A stretch of DNA of 64,000 bases, taken from positions 1 to 64,000 of the forward strand of contig JAISAS010000004.1 in the NCBI GenBank assembly GCA_031266535.1, read 5' to 3'. A model generated the notes under the pieces. That model had not been told where the DNA came from. It did no database searches and worked only from the letters and a program-made list of their open reading frames with translations. The stretch comes from Endomicrobium sp. (lineage in GTDB: Bacteria; Elusimicrobiota; Endomicrobiia; Endomicrobiales; Endomicrobiaceae). The translations under genes and the position numbers were made by a program. Positions within the stretch are counted from its first letter, which is position 1. Every line of letters begins with the position of its first letter. Positions 48,433-58,870 of the stretch are shown here, piece by piece.

Positions 48433-49768
48433 ATTGAAAAAAAAAATAGATTTTCTGTGCTTATTTTTAATTTGTTTATCATGTTTAATTGTGATTTTAA
48501 ATATGCTTTTTTATTCTTCAGTACCATTTTATGATTTGATAGCAGGTACTTCAATTAAAAATTTTTCAATAATATGGCCTAAAATAAGATTTTTTATAGA
48601 GCCATTTTATTTTTTTTCGTTTTATATTTTAACATTAAATAAAAATTTTTATAAATTTGTTATAACTTCATGGACTTTATGGATTATATGTTGTGTGTTT
48701 GTTTATTCATTAATTGTTAAGAGAAATTTTTGGCAAATTTTGAATAATATGTTTTATTTATTAATGATTTTTATCACAATTTTGTCTTTTTCAATTTTAT
48801 TTCCTGTTCCAGGACCTAAACTTAAAAAACCAAAAGATTATGTTTCTGTTGACGTTCATTCACATACTATACATTCTCATGATAACATAGCTTCTGTAAA
48901 AACTAGTTTAAAAGCTCATTCTTGGGCAGGTTTTGATACTTTTTTTAATACAGAACATAATAATACAAACGGTTTCTCAATGTTTCCAAAGAAATTGTTA
49001 TATAAGATGGTTTATCCTGGTATCCAAATACAGACTAAAGATAATGTGTCTGTTATTATTTTATCGTCAAAAAAATTTAATGAAAAAAGTTATAAAAATA
49101 TGAAATTAATTGATATTATAAAAAAAGCCCATAAAAATAAAATGCTTGTAATTATGCCTCACTGGTGGAAATGGCATAAGCATACTTTGAATGAATTAAA
49201 AAATATTGGAATTGATGGCTTTGAAATATATAATTGTGGTTATAGAAATTTTGAAAAAGATGAATGTTATACTATGATGAATTTTGCCAAAAAAAATAAT
49301 TTATTAATGTTCGGTGTTACTGATTGGCATGGTTGGGGTTGTATGACTGATGTTTGGACAGTTTTTAAAGGTGATATTTCCAAGAATATACAGGAACAGC
49401 TTGTAAAAAGACCTGAAACAAAGGTAATTTTATATAGAAATAAACAATCTTCATCTATTTTTAGATTTATTTTTGAGCCATTTTATGTTTTATACTATTA
49501 CGTAAGCAGTACTAATATAGTTTATGTTATATCATTCATAATTTGGATTATGTTAATATTTATTATATTTAAAAGCAAATTTTTTAGTTATGGTAAAAAG
49601 TATTTGCCATTTATTATGATCATAATTTGTATGTTAAGTATTATTTATTTTTATACAATAGCAAAACAAGCTAATACAAATGAAATTGTAATAAAACAAT
49701 TAATACCTATTTTATCTATATTTTGTTTATTATGGATTATTTTATCGAGAATAATCAATAAAGAGTAA
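48422..49768 (+). CDS. membrane protein with a central PHP-like metallohydrolase domain
   Basis: N-terminal hydrophobic segments, VDVHSHTIHSHDNI...FNTEHNN...LVIMPHWWKWHKH...FGVTDWHGWG (PHP-type His/Asp motifs), C-terminal hydrophobic segments; overlaps tolR by 11 nt. Confidence 0.75.
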   Translation: MDYKLKKKIDFLCLFLICLSCLIVILNMLFYSSVPFYDLIAGTSIKNFSIIWPKIRFFIEPFYFFSFYILTLNKNFYKFVITSWTLWIICCVFVYSLIVKRNFWQILNNMFYLLMIFITILSFSILFPVPGPKLKKPKDYVSVDVHSHTIHSHDNIASVKTSLKAHSWAGFDTFFNTEHNNTNGFSMFPKKLLYKMVYPGIQIQTKDNVSVIILSSKKFNEKSYKNMKLIDIIKKAHKNKMLVIMPHWWKWHKHTLNELKNIGIDGFEIYNCGYRNFEKDECYTMMNFAKKNNLLMFGVTDWHGWGCMTDVWTVFKGDISKNIQEQLVKRPETKVILYRNKQSSSIFRFIFEPFYVLYYYVSSTNIVYVISFIIWIMLIFIIFKSKFFSYGKKYLPFIMIIICMLSIIYFYTIAKQANTNEIVIKQLIPILSIFCLLWIILSRIINKE

Positions 49769-49870
49769 TAATTACAATTGATATTAGATTATTAAGTAAT
49801 AAAATATGTTTATATTGAACATAAATTATGTAGTAATGTCGTTATTTTAGTTGGTGATTGAAATTTTAAG

Positions 49871-51064
49871 TTGGATAAATTCATGAAAAAAAATGAAATT
49901 GATGATATTCTAAAAAAAATTAAACGTGGAACAGATGAGATTATTCCTATTGAAGAACTTAAAAAAAAACTTGAATCAGGTAAAAAATTGAAAATAAAAA
50001 TGGGAATTGATCCTACAATGCCAAATTTGCATTTAGGACATACGATACTTATAAATAAATTAAAAGTTTTTCAAGATTTAGGACATCATGTGATATTTTT
50101 AATTGGTGATTTTACCGCTAAAATAGGAGATCCTTCTGGTAGGTCTGAAACACGAAAATTTATGAGCGACGAGCAAATAAAATTAAATGTAGAAAATTTT
50201 GCTAATCAAATTTTTAAAATTCTTGATCATAATAAAACAGAAATTACATATAATAGTAAATGGTTCAAAAAATTTAAAATAGATAAGTTATTGAATCTTG
50301 TTACTAAAAGTACAGTAGCCCAAATGCTTGTAAGAGATGATTTTAAAATAAGATATAAAAATAATAGATCTATAAGTATAGTTGAGTTTTTATATCCGTT
50401 GTTTCAAGCTTATGATTCTGTAGTTTTGAAAGCTGATATCGAGCTTGGTGGTAGTGATCAAAAGTTTAATTTACTTCTTGGCAGAAAAATACAAAAAGAT
50501 TATGGATTTAATGATCTTCAAGTTATTATTACTATGCCACTTCTAGAAGGAACTGATGGTGTTAAAAAAATGTCAAAATCGTATAATAATTATATATCTC
50601 TTAGTGATTCTCCTAAAAACATATTTGGCAAGATAATGTCAATTAAAGATGAACTTATGTATAGATATTATGATTTTCTTACGCAAATAGATTTAAATAT
50701 TATTAGAAATATGCATCCCAAAGAGGCAAAATCTGCTTTAGCTCTAGAAATTGTGGAAAAATATTATACAAAAGAAATTGCTTTGAAAGCAAAGGAAGAA
50801 TTTAATAGAATTTTTGCAAGTAAAAATGCTCCAAATAAAATTGAAAAATATTATGTAGTAGATGTTAATATTAAATTATCTGACTTATTGTTTCAAAGTG
50901 GCATGGTTTTTAGTAAAAGTGAAGCAAAACGTCTTATAATACAAGGTGGAGTAAAAATAAATTTAAAAAAAATAAAAAAAGATTTTATAGTTAGATTTAA
51001 AAATTCATTTATTTTGCAAATAGGTAAAAGAAAATTTATTAAGATGTTGAAGAAGGAGGTATAA
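49871..51064 (+). CDS. tyrS: tyrosyl-tRNA synthetase
   Basis: KMGIDPTMPNLHLGHTILINKLK, GGSDQKFNLLLGRKIQ, KKMSKSYNN, C-terminal S4 domain. Confidence 0.96.
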   Translation: MDKFMKKNEIDDILKKIKRGTDEIIPIEELKKKLESGKKLKIKMGIDPTMPNLHLGHTILINKLKVFQDLGHHVIFLIGDFTAKIGDPSGRSETRKFMSDEQIKLNVENFANQIFKILDHNKTEITYNSKWFKKFKIDKLLNLVTKSTVAQMLVRDDFKIRYKNNRSISIVEFLYPLFQAYDSVVLKADIELGGSDQKFNLLLGRKIQKDYGFNDLQVIITMPLLEGTDGVKKMSKSYNNYISLSDSPKNIFGKIMSIKDELMYRYYDFLTQIDLNIIRNMHPKEAKSALALEIVEKYYTKEIALKAKEEFNRIFASKNAPNKIEKYYVVDVNIKLSDLLFQSGMVFSKSEAKRLIIQGGVKINLKKIKKDFIVRFKNSFILQIGKRKFIKMLKKEV

Positions 51065-51329
51065 ATCTTATCTAGTTTTATGGAGTAAGTTTGATTCTTT
51101 ATGATAATATAATCACTTACGATATAGTTTATGCTTGTAGAAGTGTCTTTACAGCTTGATCCATTTTTGTTGAGTTTATTGTTATTAGTATTATGATATA
51201 ATAAAGTAGATTTTTAGAGTTTATGATTTTTAGGTTGTTATTTTTCTAAGAAGATTATTTAAAATGAAGTTTAATTATTTAATAAGAACACTTTTTTATT
51301 AAAAAATGGATTTTTTTTGGAGGCAATGA

Positions 51330-52175
51330 ATGTATAAAATTGTAAATAAACAGAAAATTGGCGAAAAAATACAAAGTTATGAAATTTATGCTCCTGAAAT
51401 TGCAAAAAATGCAAAACCCGGACAGTTCGTTATATTTAGAATTGATGATAAGGGAGAGAGAGTTCCTTTAACCATTGTAAGTACGAATATTAGAGATGGA
51501 TTGGTTAGAGTGATTTTTCAGGAAACAGGAAAAAGTACTGAGCATTTTGCTTCTCTTGAAGAAGGAAATTATATAAAAGATTTTGTAGGACCCTTAGGAT
51601 GTTATACTAAAATTAAAAAATATGGTACTGTAGTTGCTGTTGCTGGAGGAGTAGGAGTGGCTGAAGTTTTACCTGTTATAAAAGCCTTAAAAAAAGCTGG
51701 CAATAAAATTATTACTATAGTTGGAGCGAGATCTAGAGGTTTAATAATACTTGAGAACGAATTAAAAGAGCAAAGTGATTTATTACTTTTTGCTACAAAT
51801 GATGGAACATATGGAACGAAAGGATTTGTTACTGATATTTTAGAAGATATTATAAATAGAGAGAAAGTAGATATGACATATGTTATAGGACCTGTACCTA
51901 TGATGCAAGCTGTTGCAGAAATTACAAAAAAAAAATGCATATATACTCTTGTGTCTTTAAATCCAATAATGCTTGATGGCACAGGGATGTGTGGAGCATG
52001 TAGAGTCAGTATAAATGGTAAAATAAAATTTGCTTGTGTCGATGGACCAGAATTTGATGCTCACTTAGTAGATTGGGAAGAGCTTATTTCAAGACTTATG
52101 TTGTTTAAAGAATTTGAAAAAATTTCTTATAATAAATTTAAACATGAACAGGAGTGCAAATGTTACAAAAAATAA
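51330..52175 (+). CDS. ferredoxin-NADP+ reductase subunit alpha (NfnA/SudB-like, FAD/NAD-binding with a 2Fe-2S Cys cluster)
   Basis: FVIFRIDDKGERVPLTIV, VAGGVGVAEVLPVIKAL, DGTGMCGACRVSINGKIKFACVDGPEFDAHLVDWEEL. Confidence 0.92.
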   Translation: MYKIVNKQKIGEKIQSYEIYAPEIAKNAKPGQFVIFRIDDKGERVPLTIVSTNIRDGLVRVIFQETGKSTEHFASLEEGNYIKDFVGPLGCYTKIKKYGTVVAVAGGVGVAEVLPVIKALKKAGNKIITIVGARSRGLIILENELKEQSDLLLFATNDGTYGTKGFVTDILEDIINREKVDMTYVIGPVPMMQAVAEITKKKCIYTLVSLNPIMLDGTGMCGACRVSINGKIKFACVDGPEFDAHLVDWEELISRLMLFKEFEKISYNKFKHEQECKCYKK

Positions 52176-53551
52176 AGATGTATGATAGGGATCCAAAAGT
52201 AAGAAATAAAGATTTTGAACAAGTAAATTTTGGTTATAGTCAAGAGGAGATGTTTAAGGAAGCGAGAAGATGTTTACAGTGTGTGACGCCTATGTGTCGT
52301 AATGGGTGCCCTGTAGAAATTGATATTCCTGTTTTCATAAAATTTCTTACTGAAGGGAATCCAAAACAAGCTTTTGAAGTTCTAAAACAAAAAAATAATC
52401 TTCCTGCTGTATGTGGCAGAGTTTGTCCACAAGAAAATCAATGCGAAAAATTTTGTATCTTGTCCAAAAAGAAAGAAAGTATTTGTATTGGAAATTTAGA
52501 AAGATATGTTGCAGATTTTATGGCTGAAAGTCCTATCGATAATGTGTTTATTAAAAAAAATGATGTAAAAATTGCTATTATTGGTTCCGGTCCTGCAGGA
52601 CTTACGTGTGGAGGTGATTTATTGAAAATGGGTTATGATGTTACAATCTATGAGTCTTTACATGATGCGGGAGGAGTTTTGCGTTATGGAATCCCTGATT
52701 TTAGGCTTCCTAAGAAAGTTTTAAATATAGAAATTGATAACTTAAAAAAACTTGGAATTAAAATAATTTTAAATACTCTTATTGGTAGAACAAAAACTCT
52801 AAAAGACCTTTTTGACGAAGGGAATAAATCTGTATTTATCGCAGTTGGAGCTGGACTTCCAATATTTCCAAATATTCCAGGTGAAAATTTAAATCATATT
52901 TACTGTGCAAATGAGTTTTTAGTACGAGTAAATCTTATGCATTCTTATAATTTTCCTGTATATGATACTCCAATTTATAAAGGTAAAAATGTTGTAGTTA
53001 TAGGAGGTGGGAATACTGCCATGGACTCAGCAAGAACTGCAATAAGACTTGGAGCAGAAAGTGTTAAGCTTATCTATAGAAGGACTGAGGATGAAATGCC
53101 ATCTAGGAAAGAAGAAAGAGTGCATGCCAAAGAAGAAGGTGTAGAGTTTGTAGTTTTGACAAATCCTATAAAATTTATAGGAAATGATAAAAAATTTGTA
53201 AAAGCTGTTGAATGTGTAAAAATGGAGCTTAAAGAGGTTGATTATTCTGGAAGAAAAAATTCACATAAAATTGATGGGTCAAATTATATAATAGAAACAG
53301 ATATGGTTATTTTAGCTTTGGGATTACATCCTAATCCGGTTTTACCTTCACTTATGAAAGATTTGTGCACAGATAGTCGTGGTTATGTTATAATTGATGA
53401 AAATTATATGACTTCAATATCTGGAGTGTTTGCAGGTGGTGACATTATTGGTGGTAATACTGTAATTAAAGCTATGGGTATGGGTAAAAAAGCAGCAAAG
53501 GCTATGGCAAAATATTGTTCTTTTACTTTTGCAGAGAGTAATAAAATATAG
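52160..53551 (+). CDS. NfnB/SudA-like FAD-dependent oxidoreductase (glutamate synthase small chain family)
   Basis: CLQCVTPMCRNGCPVEIDIPVFI, VCGRVCPQENQCEKFCI, IIGSGPAGLTCGGDLLKMG, GGGNTAMDSARTAIRLGA, GVFAGGDIIGGNTVIKAMG. Confidence 0.93.
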   Translation: MLQKIKMYDRDPKVRNKDFEQVNFGYSQEEMFKEARRCLQCVTPMCRNGCPVEIDIPVFIKFLTEGNPKQAFEVLKQKNNLPAVCGRVCPQENQCEKFCILSKKKESICIGNLERYVADFMAESPIDNVFIKKNDVKIAIIGSGPAGLTCGGDLLKMGYDVTIYESLHDAGGVLRYGIPDFRLPKKVLNIEIDNLKKLGIKIILNTLIGRTKTLKDLFDEGNKSVFIAVGAGLPIFPNIPGENLNHIYCANEFLVRVNLMHSYNFPVYDTPIYKGKNVVVIGGGNTAMDSARTAIRLGAESVKLIYRRTEDEMPSRKEERVHAKEEGVEFVVLTNPIKFIGNDKKFVKAVECVKMELKEVDYSGRKNSHKIDGSNYIIETDMVILALGLHPNPVLPSLMKDLCTDSRGYVIIDENYMTSISGVFAGGDIIGGNTVIKAMGMGKKAAKAMAKYCSFTFAESNKI

Positions 53552-53595
53552 TTTTTTTTATAAACTTATTTATTAAATAAATAAACTAAAATAAT

Positions 53596-54831
53596 ATGAA
53601 AGCATTGACAATTCAAATTGGAATATTTGGAAGAGTAAATGTAGGTAAATCTTCTCTTATGAATTTTATTACCAATCAAAGTGTATCTATAGTTTCACAA
53701 ATAGCTGGAACTACTACTGACGTAGTTAATAAACGAATGGAACTTAACTCTTTAGGACCTATTACTCTATTTGATACTGCAGGTATTGACGATGTATCTG
53801 TACTTGGTAAATCTAGGTTAGAGAAAACTCAAAAAGCTTTTAATGCTTCAGATATTGTACTTTTAATGTGTGAAGTTGGAAATTTTGGAAATTTTGAAAA
53901 GGAAATTATTAAAAATTCAAAAAAAAACAAAACTCCTTGTATTATTGTAATAGGTAAAATTGATTTAAAAAAACCTGATAATGAATTTTTAGAAAAATTA
54001 AAAAAATATTCAAATCATATTTTACTATTTTCTATTACTATGAATGAAAATGATAGAGATAATTTTTTAAATGCATTAAAAAAAATTATTAAAAAAGTTT
54101 TATGCTATAACTATACAGATAGCAGTATTACTTTGAAAAATATAATAAAAAAAGGTGACAGTGTTGTTTTAGTTGTACCAATAGATTTAGGGGCTCCATT
54201 AGGTAAAATAATAATGCCACAGATACAGACTATAAGACATATTTTAAATTTAAATGCGGCTTCGTATGTTATGCAAGATACTGAGTATGAAATTGCTCTT
54301 AAAAATTTAAAAACTTTTCCTGTGATCGTAATAACTGACTCACAAGTAGTCAAGCAAATAGCATTAAAAACCCCATTGAATGTTAAACTTACAACTTTTT
54401 CAATAATCTATGCTGCTGATAAATCTGATATAATTGAAATGGCAAAAGGTGCAGCAACACTTAATAATCTTTGTAATAGTGATGAAATTTTGATTGTTGA
54501 ATCATGTACTCATCATGCATCTGCAGATGACATAGGAAGAGTAAAGCTTTGTAATTGGATGAAAGAATATGTCGGAAAAAATTTGAAAATTAAATATGTC
54601 TCAGGACAAGATTATTTAAAAGATTTTAAAAATTATAAAATTATAATACATTGTGGTGGTTGTACTTTAAATAAAAAGGATATGCTTTCAAGAGTTAGAG
54701 AAGCTGTTGAAGCAAAAATACCAATAACAAATTATGGTCTTGCAATATCTGTTTTTCATGGTGTTATAGAAAGAGTACTTGAAATTTTTCCAAGAGCTTT
54801 ATTTGCTTACAAAAAAGCATTGAAAAATTAA
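53596..54831 (+). CDS. hydF: [FeFe]-hydrogenase H-cluster maturation GTPase HydF
   Basis: GIFGRVNVGKSSLMNFITNQ, DTAGIDD, IGKIDL, ESCTHHASADDIGRVKL and IHCGGCTLNKKDMLSRV (CxH...HCxxC). Confidence 0.95.
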   Translation: MKALTIQIGIFGRVNVGKSSLMNFITNQSVSIVSQIAGTTTDVVNKRMELNSLGPITLFDTAGIDDVSVLGKSRLEKTQKAFNASDIVLLMCEVGNFGNFEKEIIKNSKKNKTPCIIVIGKIDLKKPDNEFLEKLKKYSNHILLFSITMNENDRDNFLNALKKIIKKVLCYNYTDSSITLKNIIKKGDSVVLVVPIDLGAPLGKIIMPQIQTIRHILNLNAASYVMQDTEYEIALKNLKTFPVIVITDSQVVKQIALKTPLNVKLTTFSIIYAADKSDIIEMAKGAATLNNLCNSDEILIVESCTHHASADDIGRVKLCNWMKEYVGKNLKIKYVSGQDYLKDFKNYKIIIHCGGCTLNKKDMLSRVREAVEAKIPITNYGLAISVFHGVIERVLEIFPRALFAYKKALKN

Positions 54832-55450
54832 TTATAAATTTTGTGTTGTAATAAAAATAAAAGTTTTTCGTATATATAAATTATAATATTTTTAACTTAT
54901 TTTATTGAAAATCTGTAAAATTCAAAGCTTTTGTGTAGTTATCTATCAATTACATGTGTAGAGTGTAGTTAGTTATATCTCCTATCTCACTAATATGATT
55001 TTTTCTTTTGTTATAAGAATCTTAAAAAATTTATGTATAAAGAATTGGATCTCTATTGATTACATAAAATACGGATTTGTTTATGAATAACATATTCTAA
55101 TTTTGAATAGAATATTAGTTTTGCTGTTGTTGATAGAATATGTACTATAAAACAATATAAAAGAAAGAATTAAAAATTATTTGCTTGAATAATAAATTAT
55201 TACAAAGATATAAGAGTAGTGTCGGTTATTATATAATATTTATGTTAAAATTATTTATTGATAAAAGAAATAATTTTTACTATAAACTAGTAATAGTGTA
55301 TTTGAAAAAACATGTTATGGAACAAAATAAAATAAAGATATAGATATGGTAAAGGATAGATACTTTAATTGTTCCATTGCAAAACTAGAGCGAAAATTTT
55401 CTTTTTATGAAAAAAAATCATGATAAAAACTGTAACTTATTAAAAGAAAT

Positions 55451-57475
55451 ATGGGGATAAAAAAATTTAATTTAATTTCAAAATTTAAGCCTTCTGGTGA
55501 TCAACCAAGAGCAATTAACGAGTTGTATAATAATTATTTAAATAATAAAAATACACAAGTTTTGCTTGGAGTTACTGGTTCTGGTAAAACGTTTGTTATG
55601 GCAAATGTTATTGAAAAACTCAAAGAACCAACACTTATAATATCTCCAAATAAAATTCTTGCTGCGCAGACGTATGCAGAATTTAAAACTTTTTTTCCAA
55701 ATAATGCTGTAGAGTATTTTGTATCTTATTATGATTATTATCAACCGGAAGCTTATATTCCTTCCAATGACACATATATAGAAAAAGATGCGTCTATCAA
55801 TGACCACATAGATAGACTGCGTTTAAAAGCTATAACATCTATTCTTGAAAGAAAAGATGTTATTGTTGTCGCTTCTGTTTCTTGTATATATAATTTAGGA
55901 TCTCCGAAAGATTATCAAGATATGCGTATTGAGATAATTGAAGGAGAAAAAAAAAATATGAATCAATTTTTGCTTGAACTTGTTTTGAGCTATTACGATA
56001 GAAATGAAATTGAATTTATGAGAGGAAAATTTAGAGTTAAAGGAGATACTGTTGAAATTTTTCCTGCATATCTTGAAACTGCTTTAAAAATTGAATTTTA
56101 TAATAATATAATTGAAAGTATAAGAGAATTTAATCCTATAACTGGTAAAATTATTAATAAAAAGCATAAAGCATATATTTATCCTGCCAAACTTTTTGTT
56201 ACCGATAATGATAGAATTAATAGAGCATTAAAAACTATAAAATTAGAACTAAATGAACGTCTTGCTGTACTAAAATTAGAAAATAAAGTTCTTGAAGCAC
56301 AACGTCTTGAACAGAGGACAAAATATGATATTGAAATGTTAAAAGAAACTGGTTCATGCAATGGAGTTGAAAATTATTCTAGACATCTTTCTGGAGATTT
56401 ACCAGGAGCAATGCCTACGACTCTTATAGACTATTTTGTACAGAAAAATAATGATTTTCTAGTTATAATTGACGAATCTCATATATCTATTCCACAAATA
56501 AGAGGAATGTATGAAGGAGATAGGAGTAGAAAACAAACACTTATAAATTTTGGTTTTAGATTACCTTCTGCTTTGGATAATAGACCTTTAAAATTTACTG
56601 AATTTGAAAAAATTATAAAAAAATTTATGATGGTTTCCGCGACTCCTGGGCTTTATGAAATTGAAAAAAGTAAAAAACATGTGGTTGATTTAATTCTTCG
56701 TCCTACTGGACTTGTAGACCCTGATGTTGTTATTCGTCCTATAAATGGACAAATACAAGATTTAATAAAAGAAATACGACATAATATTATAAAAAAACAA
56801 ATAACTTTAGTTATTAGTCTTACAAAAAAAATGTCTGAAGATTTAACTTTTTATTTAAAAAATAAAGGGTTTAAAGTAGAATATTTGCATTCTGAAATAG
56901 ACACTTTAACAAGAATAGAAATTCTTAAAAATTTGCGCCTTGGTTTATTTGATATTTTAGTAGGAGTAAATTTATTACGAGAAGGACTGGATTTGCCTGA
57001 GGTATCTTTAGTAGCTGTTTTAGATGCTGATAAGGAAGGATTCCTGCGTTCTGAATCTACGTTGATTCAAATTTGTGGAAGAGCTGCTAGAAACGTTGAT
57101 GGGCGAGTTATATTCTATGCAGATGTTTTGACTGGATCAATGAAAAGAGCTTTGAAAGAAATGAAACGAAGACGTGATAAACAGATTGAATATAACAAAA
57201 AAAATAATATCAAACCAAAATCTATAATAAAAGCTGTTTGTGAATTAGAAGAATTTAAAAATTTATCAAGGGAAAAATCAATAAATCATATTATTGTAGA
57301 AAAACAATTTAATTGTAAAATTACTCCAAGAAATATAGAGAGTATAATAAAAAAAATAGAAACACAAATGAAAAAAATGGCAGATAATTTTGATTTTGAG
57401 TCTGCAGCGATTTTAAGAGATAAAATGATCGAACTAAAAAACATGAAAGCTAAAAAATTTTGTGAAAAAATATAA
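55451..57475 (+). CDS. uvrB: UvrABC system protein B
   Basis: FKPSGDQPRAINEL, LLGVTGSGKTFVMANVIE, YYDYYQPEAYIPSNDTYIEKDASIND, C-terminal UVR motif. Confidence 0.97.
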   Translation: MGIKKFNLISKFKPSGDQPRAINELYNNYLNNKNTQVLLGVTGSGKTFVMANVIEKLKEPTLIISPNKILAAQTYAEFKTFFPNNAVEYFVSYYDYYQPEAYIPSNDTYIEKDASINDHIDRLRLKAITSILERKDVIVVASVSCIYNLGSPKDYQDMRIEIIEGEKKNMNQFLLELVLSYYDRNEIEFMRGKFRVKGDTVEIFPAYLETALKIEFYNNIIESIREFNPITGKIINKKHKAYIYPAKLFVTDNDRINRALKTIKLELNERLAVLKLENKVLEAQRLEQRTKYDIEMLKETGSCNGVENYSRHLSGDLPGAMPTTLIDYFVQKNNDFLVIIDESHISIPQIRGMYEGDRSRKQTLINFGFRLPSALDNRPLKFTEFEKIIKKFMMVSATPGLYEIEKSKKHVVDLILRPTGLVDPDVVIRPINGQIQDLIKEIRHNIIKKQITLVISLTKKMSEDLTFYLKNKGFKVEYLHSEIDTLTRIEILKNLRLGLFDILVGVNLLREGLDLPEVSLVAVLDADKEGFLRSESTLIQICGRAARNVDGRVIFYADVLTGSMKRALKEMKRRRDKQIEYNKKNNIKPKSIIKAVCELEEFKNLSREKSINHIIVEKQFNCKITPRNIESIIKKIETQMKKMADNFDFESAAILRDKMIELKNMKAKKFCEKI

Positions 57476-57571
57476 AAAACAACTGTTTAAATTTTTTAAC
57501 TTCTGTTTCAATTTTGTTTATTTCTCATAATTTTTATATTTGCATATCTAAAAATGAGTGATAAATATGGC

Positions 57572-58822
57572 TTAATATTTCAGTTTTTCATATATAGGAA
57601 ATTCTTTACATAACTGTAACATATCTGATTTAACATCTGATATTATTTTTTTATTATTAATATTTTTAATAATTTTAATTATTGATTCCGCTATTCTTAT
57701 CATTTCGAATTCTTTCATACCTCTTGTTGTTACAGCTGATGATCCAATTCTGATGCCTGAAGTTATTGTAGTTTTTTCATTATCATATGGTATTCCATTT
57801 TTATTTAATGTTATCCCTGCTTTTTCTAAAACTTCTTGTGCGTTTTTACCTTTAACGTTAAGAGGTCTTAAATCAACTAAAAATACATGAGAATCTGTTC
57901 CTCCAGAAACTATTTTAAAATCTCCTTTTTTTAAAATTTCAGCAAGTTTTTTAGCATTTAGTAAAACTTGTTTTTGGTATTTCTTAAATTCAGATCTGAG
58001 AGCTTCTCCAAAAGCAACTGCTTTTGCAGCTATGATATGTATTAAAGGTCCTCCTTGTATCCCAGGGAAAACAGCAGAATTAATTTTTTTTGCAAAATTT
58101 TCATTATTTGTAAGAATTAATCCTCCACGTGGACCTCGAAGAGTTTTATGTGTTGTTGTAGTAACAATATCAGCATATTTTATAGGAGATGGGTAAACAC
58201 CAGCAGCTATTAATCCTGCATAATGTGCTATATCTGAAAGATGATAAGCTGAAATTTTTTTTGAAATTTCACCTATTTTTTTCCAATCCCAAATTCTTGA
58301 GTATGCACTACCACCACTAATTATCATCTTTGGTTTATATTTTAAAGCAAGTTTTTCTATCTCAGTATAATTAATGTAACCTGTTTTTTTATCAATTGTA
58401 TAAGAAATAGCATTAAACCATCTACCTGATATGTTGAAAGGACTTCCATGTGTCAAATGACCGCCATGTGACAGATCAAGCCCAAGTATGGTATCTCCAG
58501 GATTTAAAAAAGAAAATTGTACAGCTAAATTTGCTTGAGCACCGGAATGCGATTGTACATTTGCAAATTTTACATTAAAAAGTTTTTTTGCTCTTTCTAT
58601 TGCAATAGTTTCTACTGTATCTGCAAATTCGCATCCTCCATAATATCTTTTACCAGGATACCCTTCAGCGTATTTATTTGTAAAACACGATCCTTGAGCT
58701 TCCATAACAGACTCTGATGTTATATTTTCAGAAGCAATTAATTCTATAGTATTTTTTTGTCTTTCAAGCTCTTTTACGAATGCATTATAAATTTCAACAT
58801 CTTTTTTTTTTACATTTTTCAT
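57572..58822 (-). CDS. glyA: serine hydroxymethyltransferase
   Basis: TIELIASENITSESVMEAQGS, TNKYAEGYPGKRYYGGCE, TTTHKTLRGPRGGLIL. Confidence 0.97.
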   Translation of the reverse strand: MKNVKKKDVEIYNAFVKELERQKNTIELIASENITSESVMEAQGSCFTNKYAEGYPGKRYYGGCEFADTVETIAIERAKKLFNVKFANVQSHSGAQANLAVQFSFLNPGDTILGLDLSHGGHLTHGSPFNISGRWFNAISYTIDKKTGYINYTEIEKLALKYKPKMIISGGSAYSRIWDWKKIGEISKKISAYHLSDIAHYAGLIAAGVYPSPIKYADIVTTTTHKTLRGPRGGLILTNNENFAKKINSAVFPGIQGGPLIHIIAAKAVAFGEALRSEFKKYQKQVLLNAKKLAEILKKGDFKIVSGGTDSHVFLVDLRPLNVKGKNAQEVLEKAGITLNKNGIPYDNEKTTITSGIRIGSSAVTTRGMKEFEMIRIAESIIKIIKNINNKKIISDVKSDMLQLCKEFPIYEKLKY

Positions 58823-58870
58823 TTATTTCCCCTTTTTAATTATTTAATCATTCTGTTATATATAATTTTG

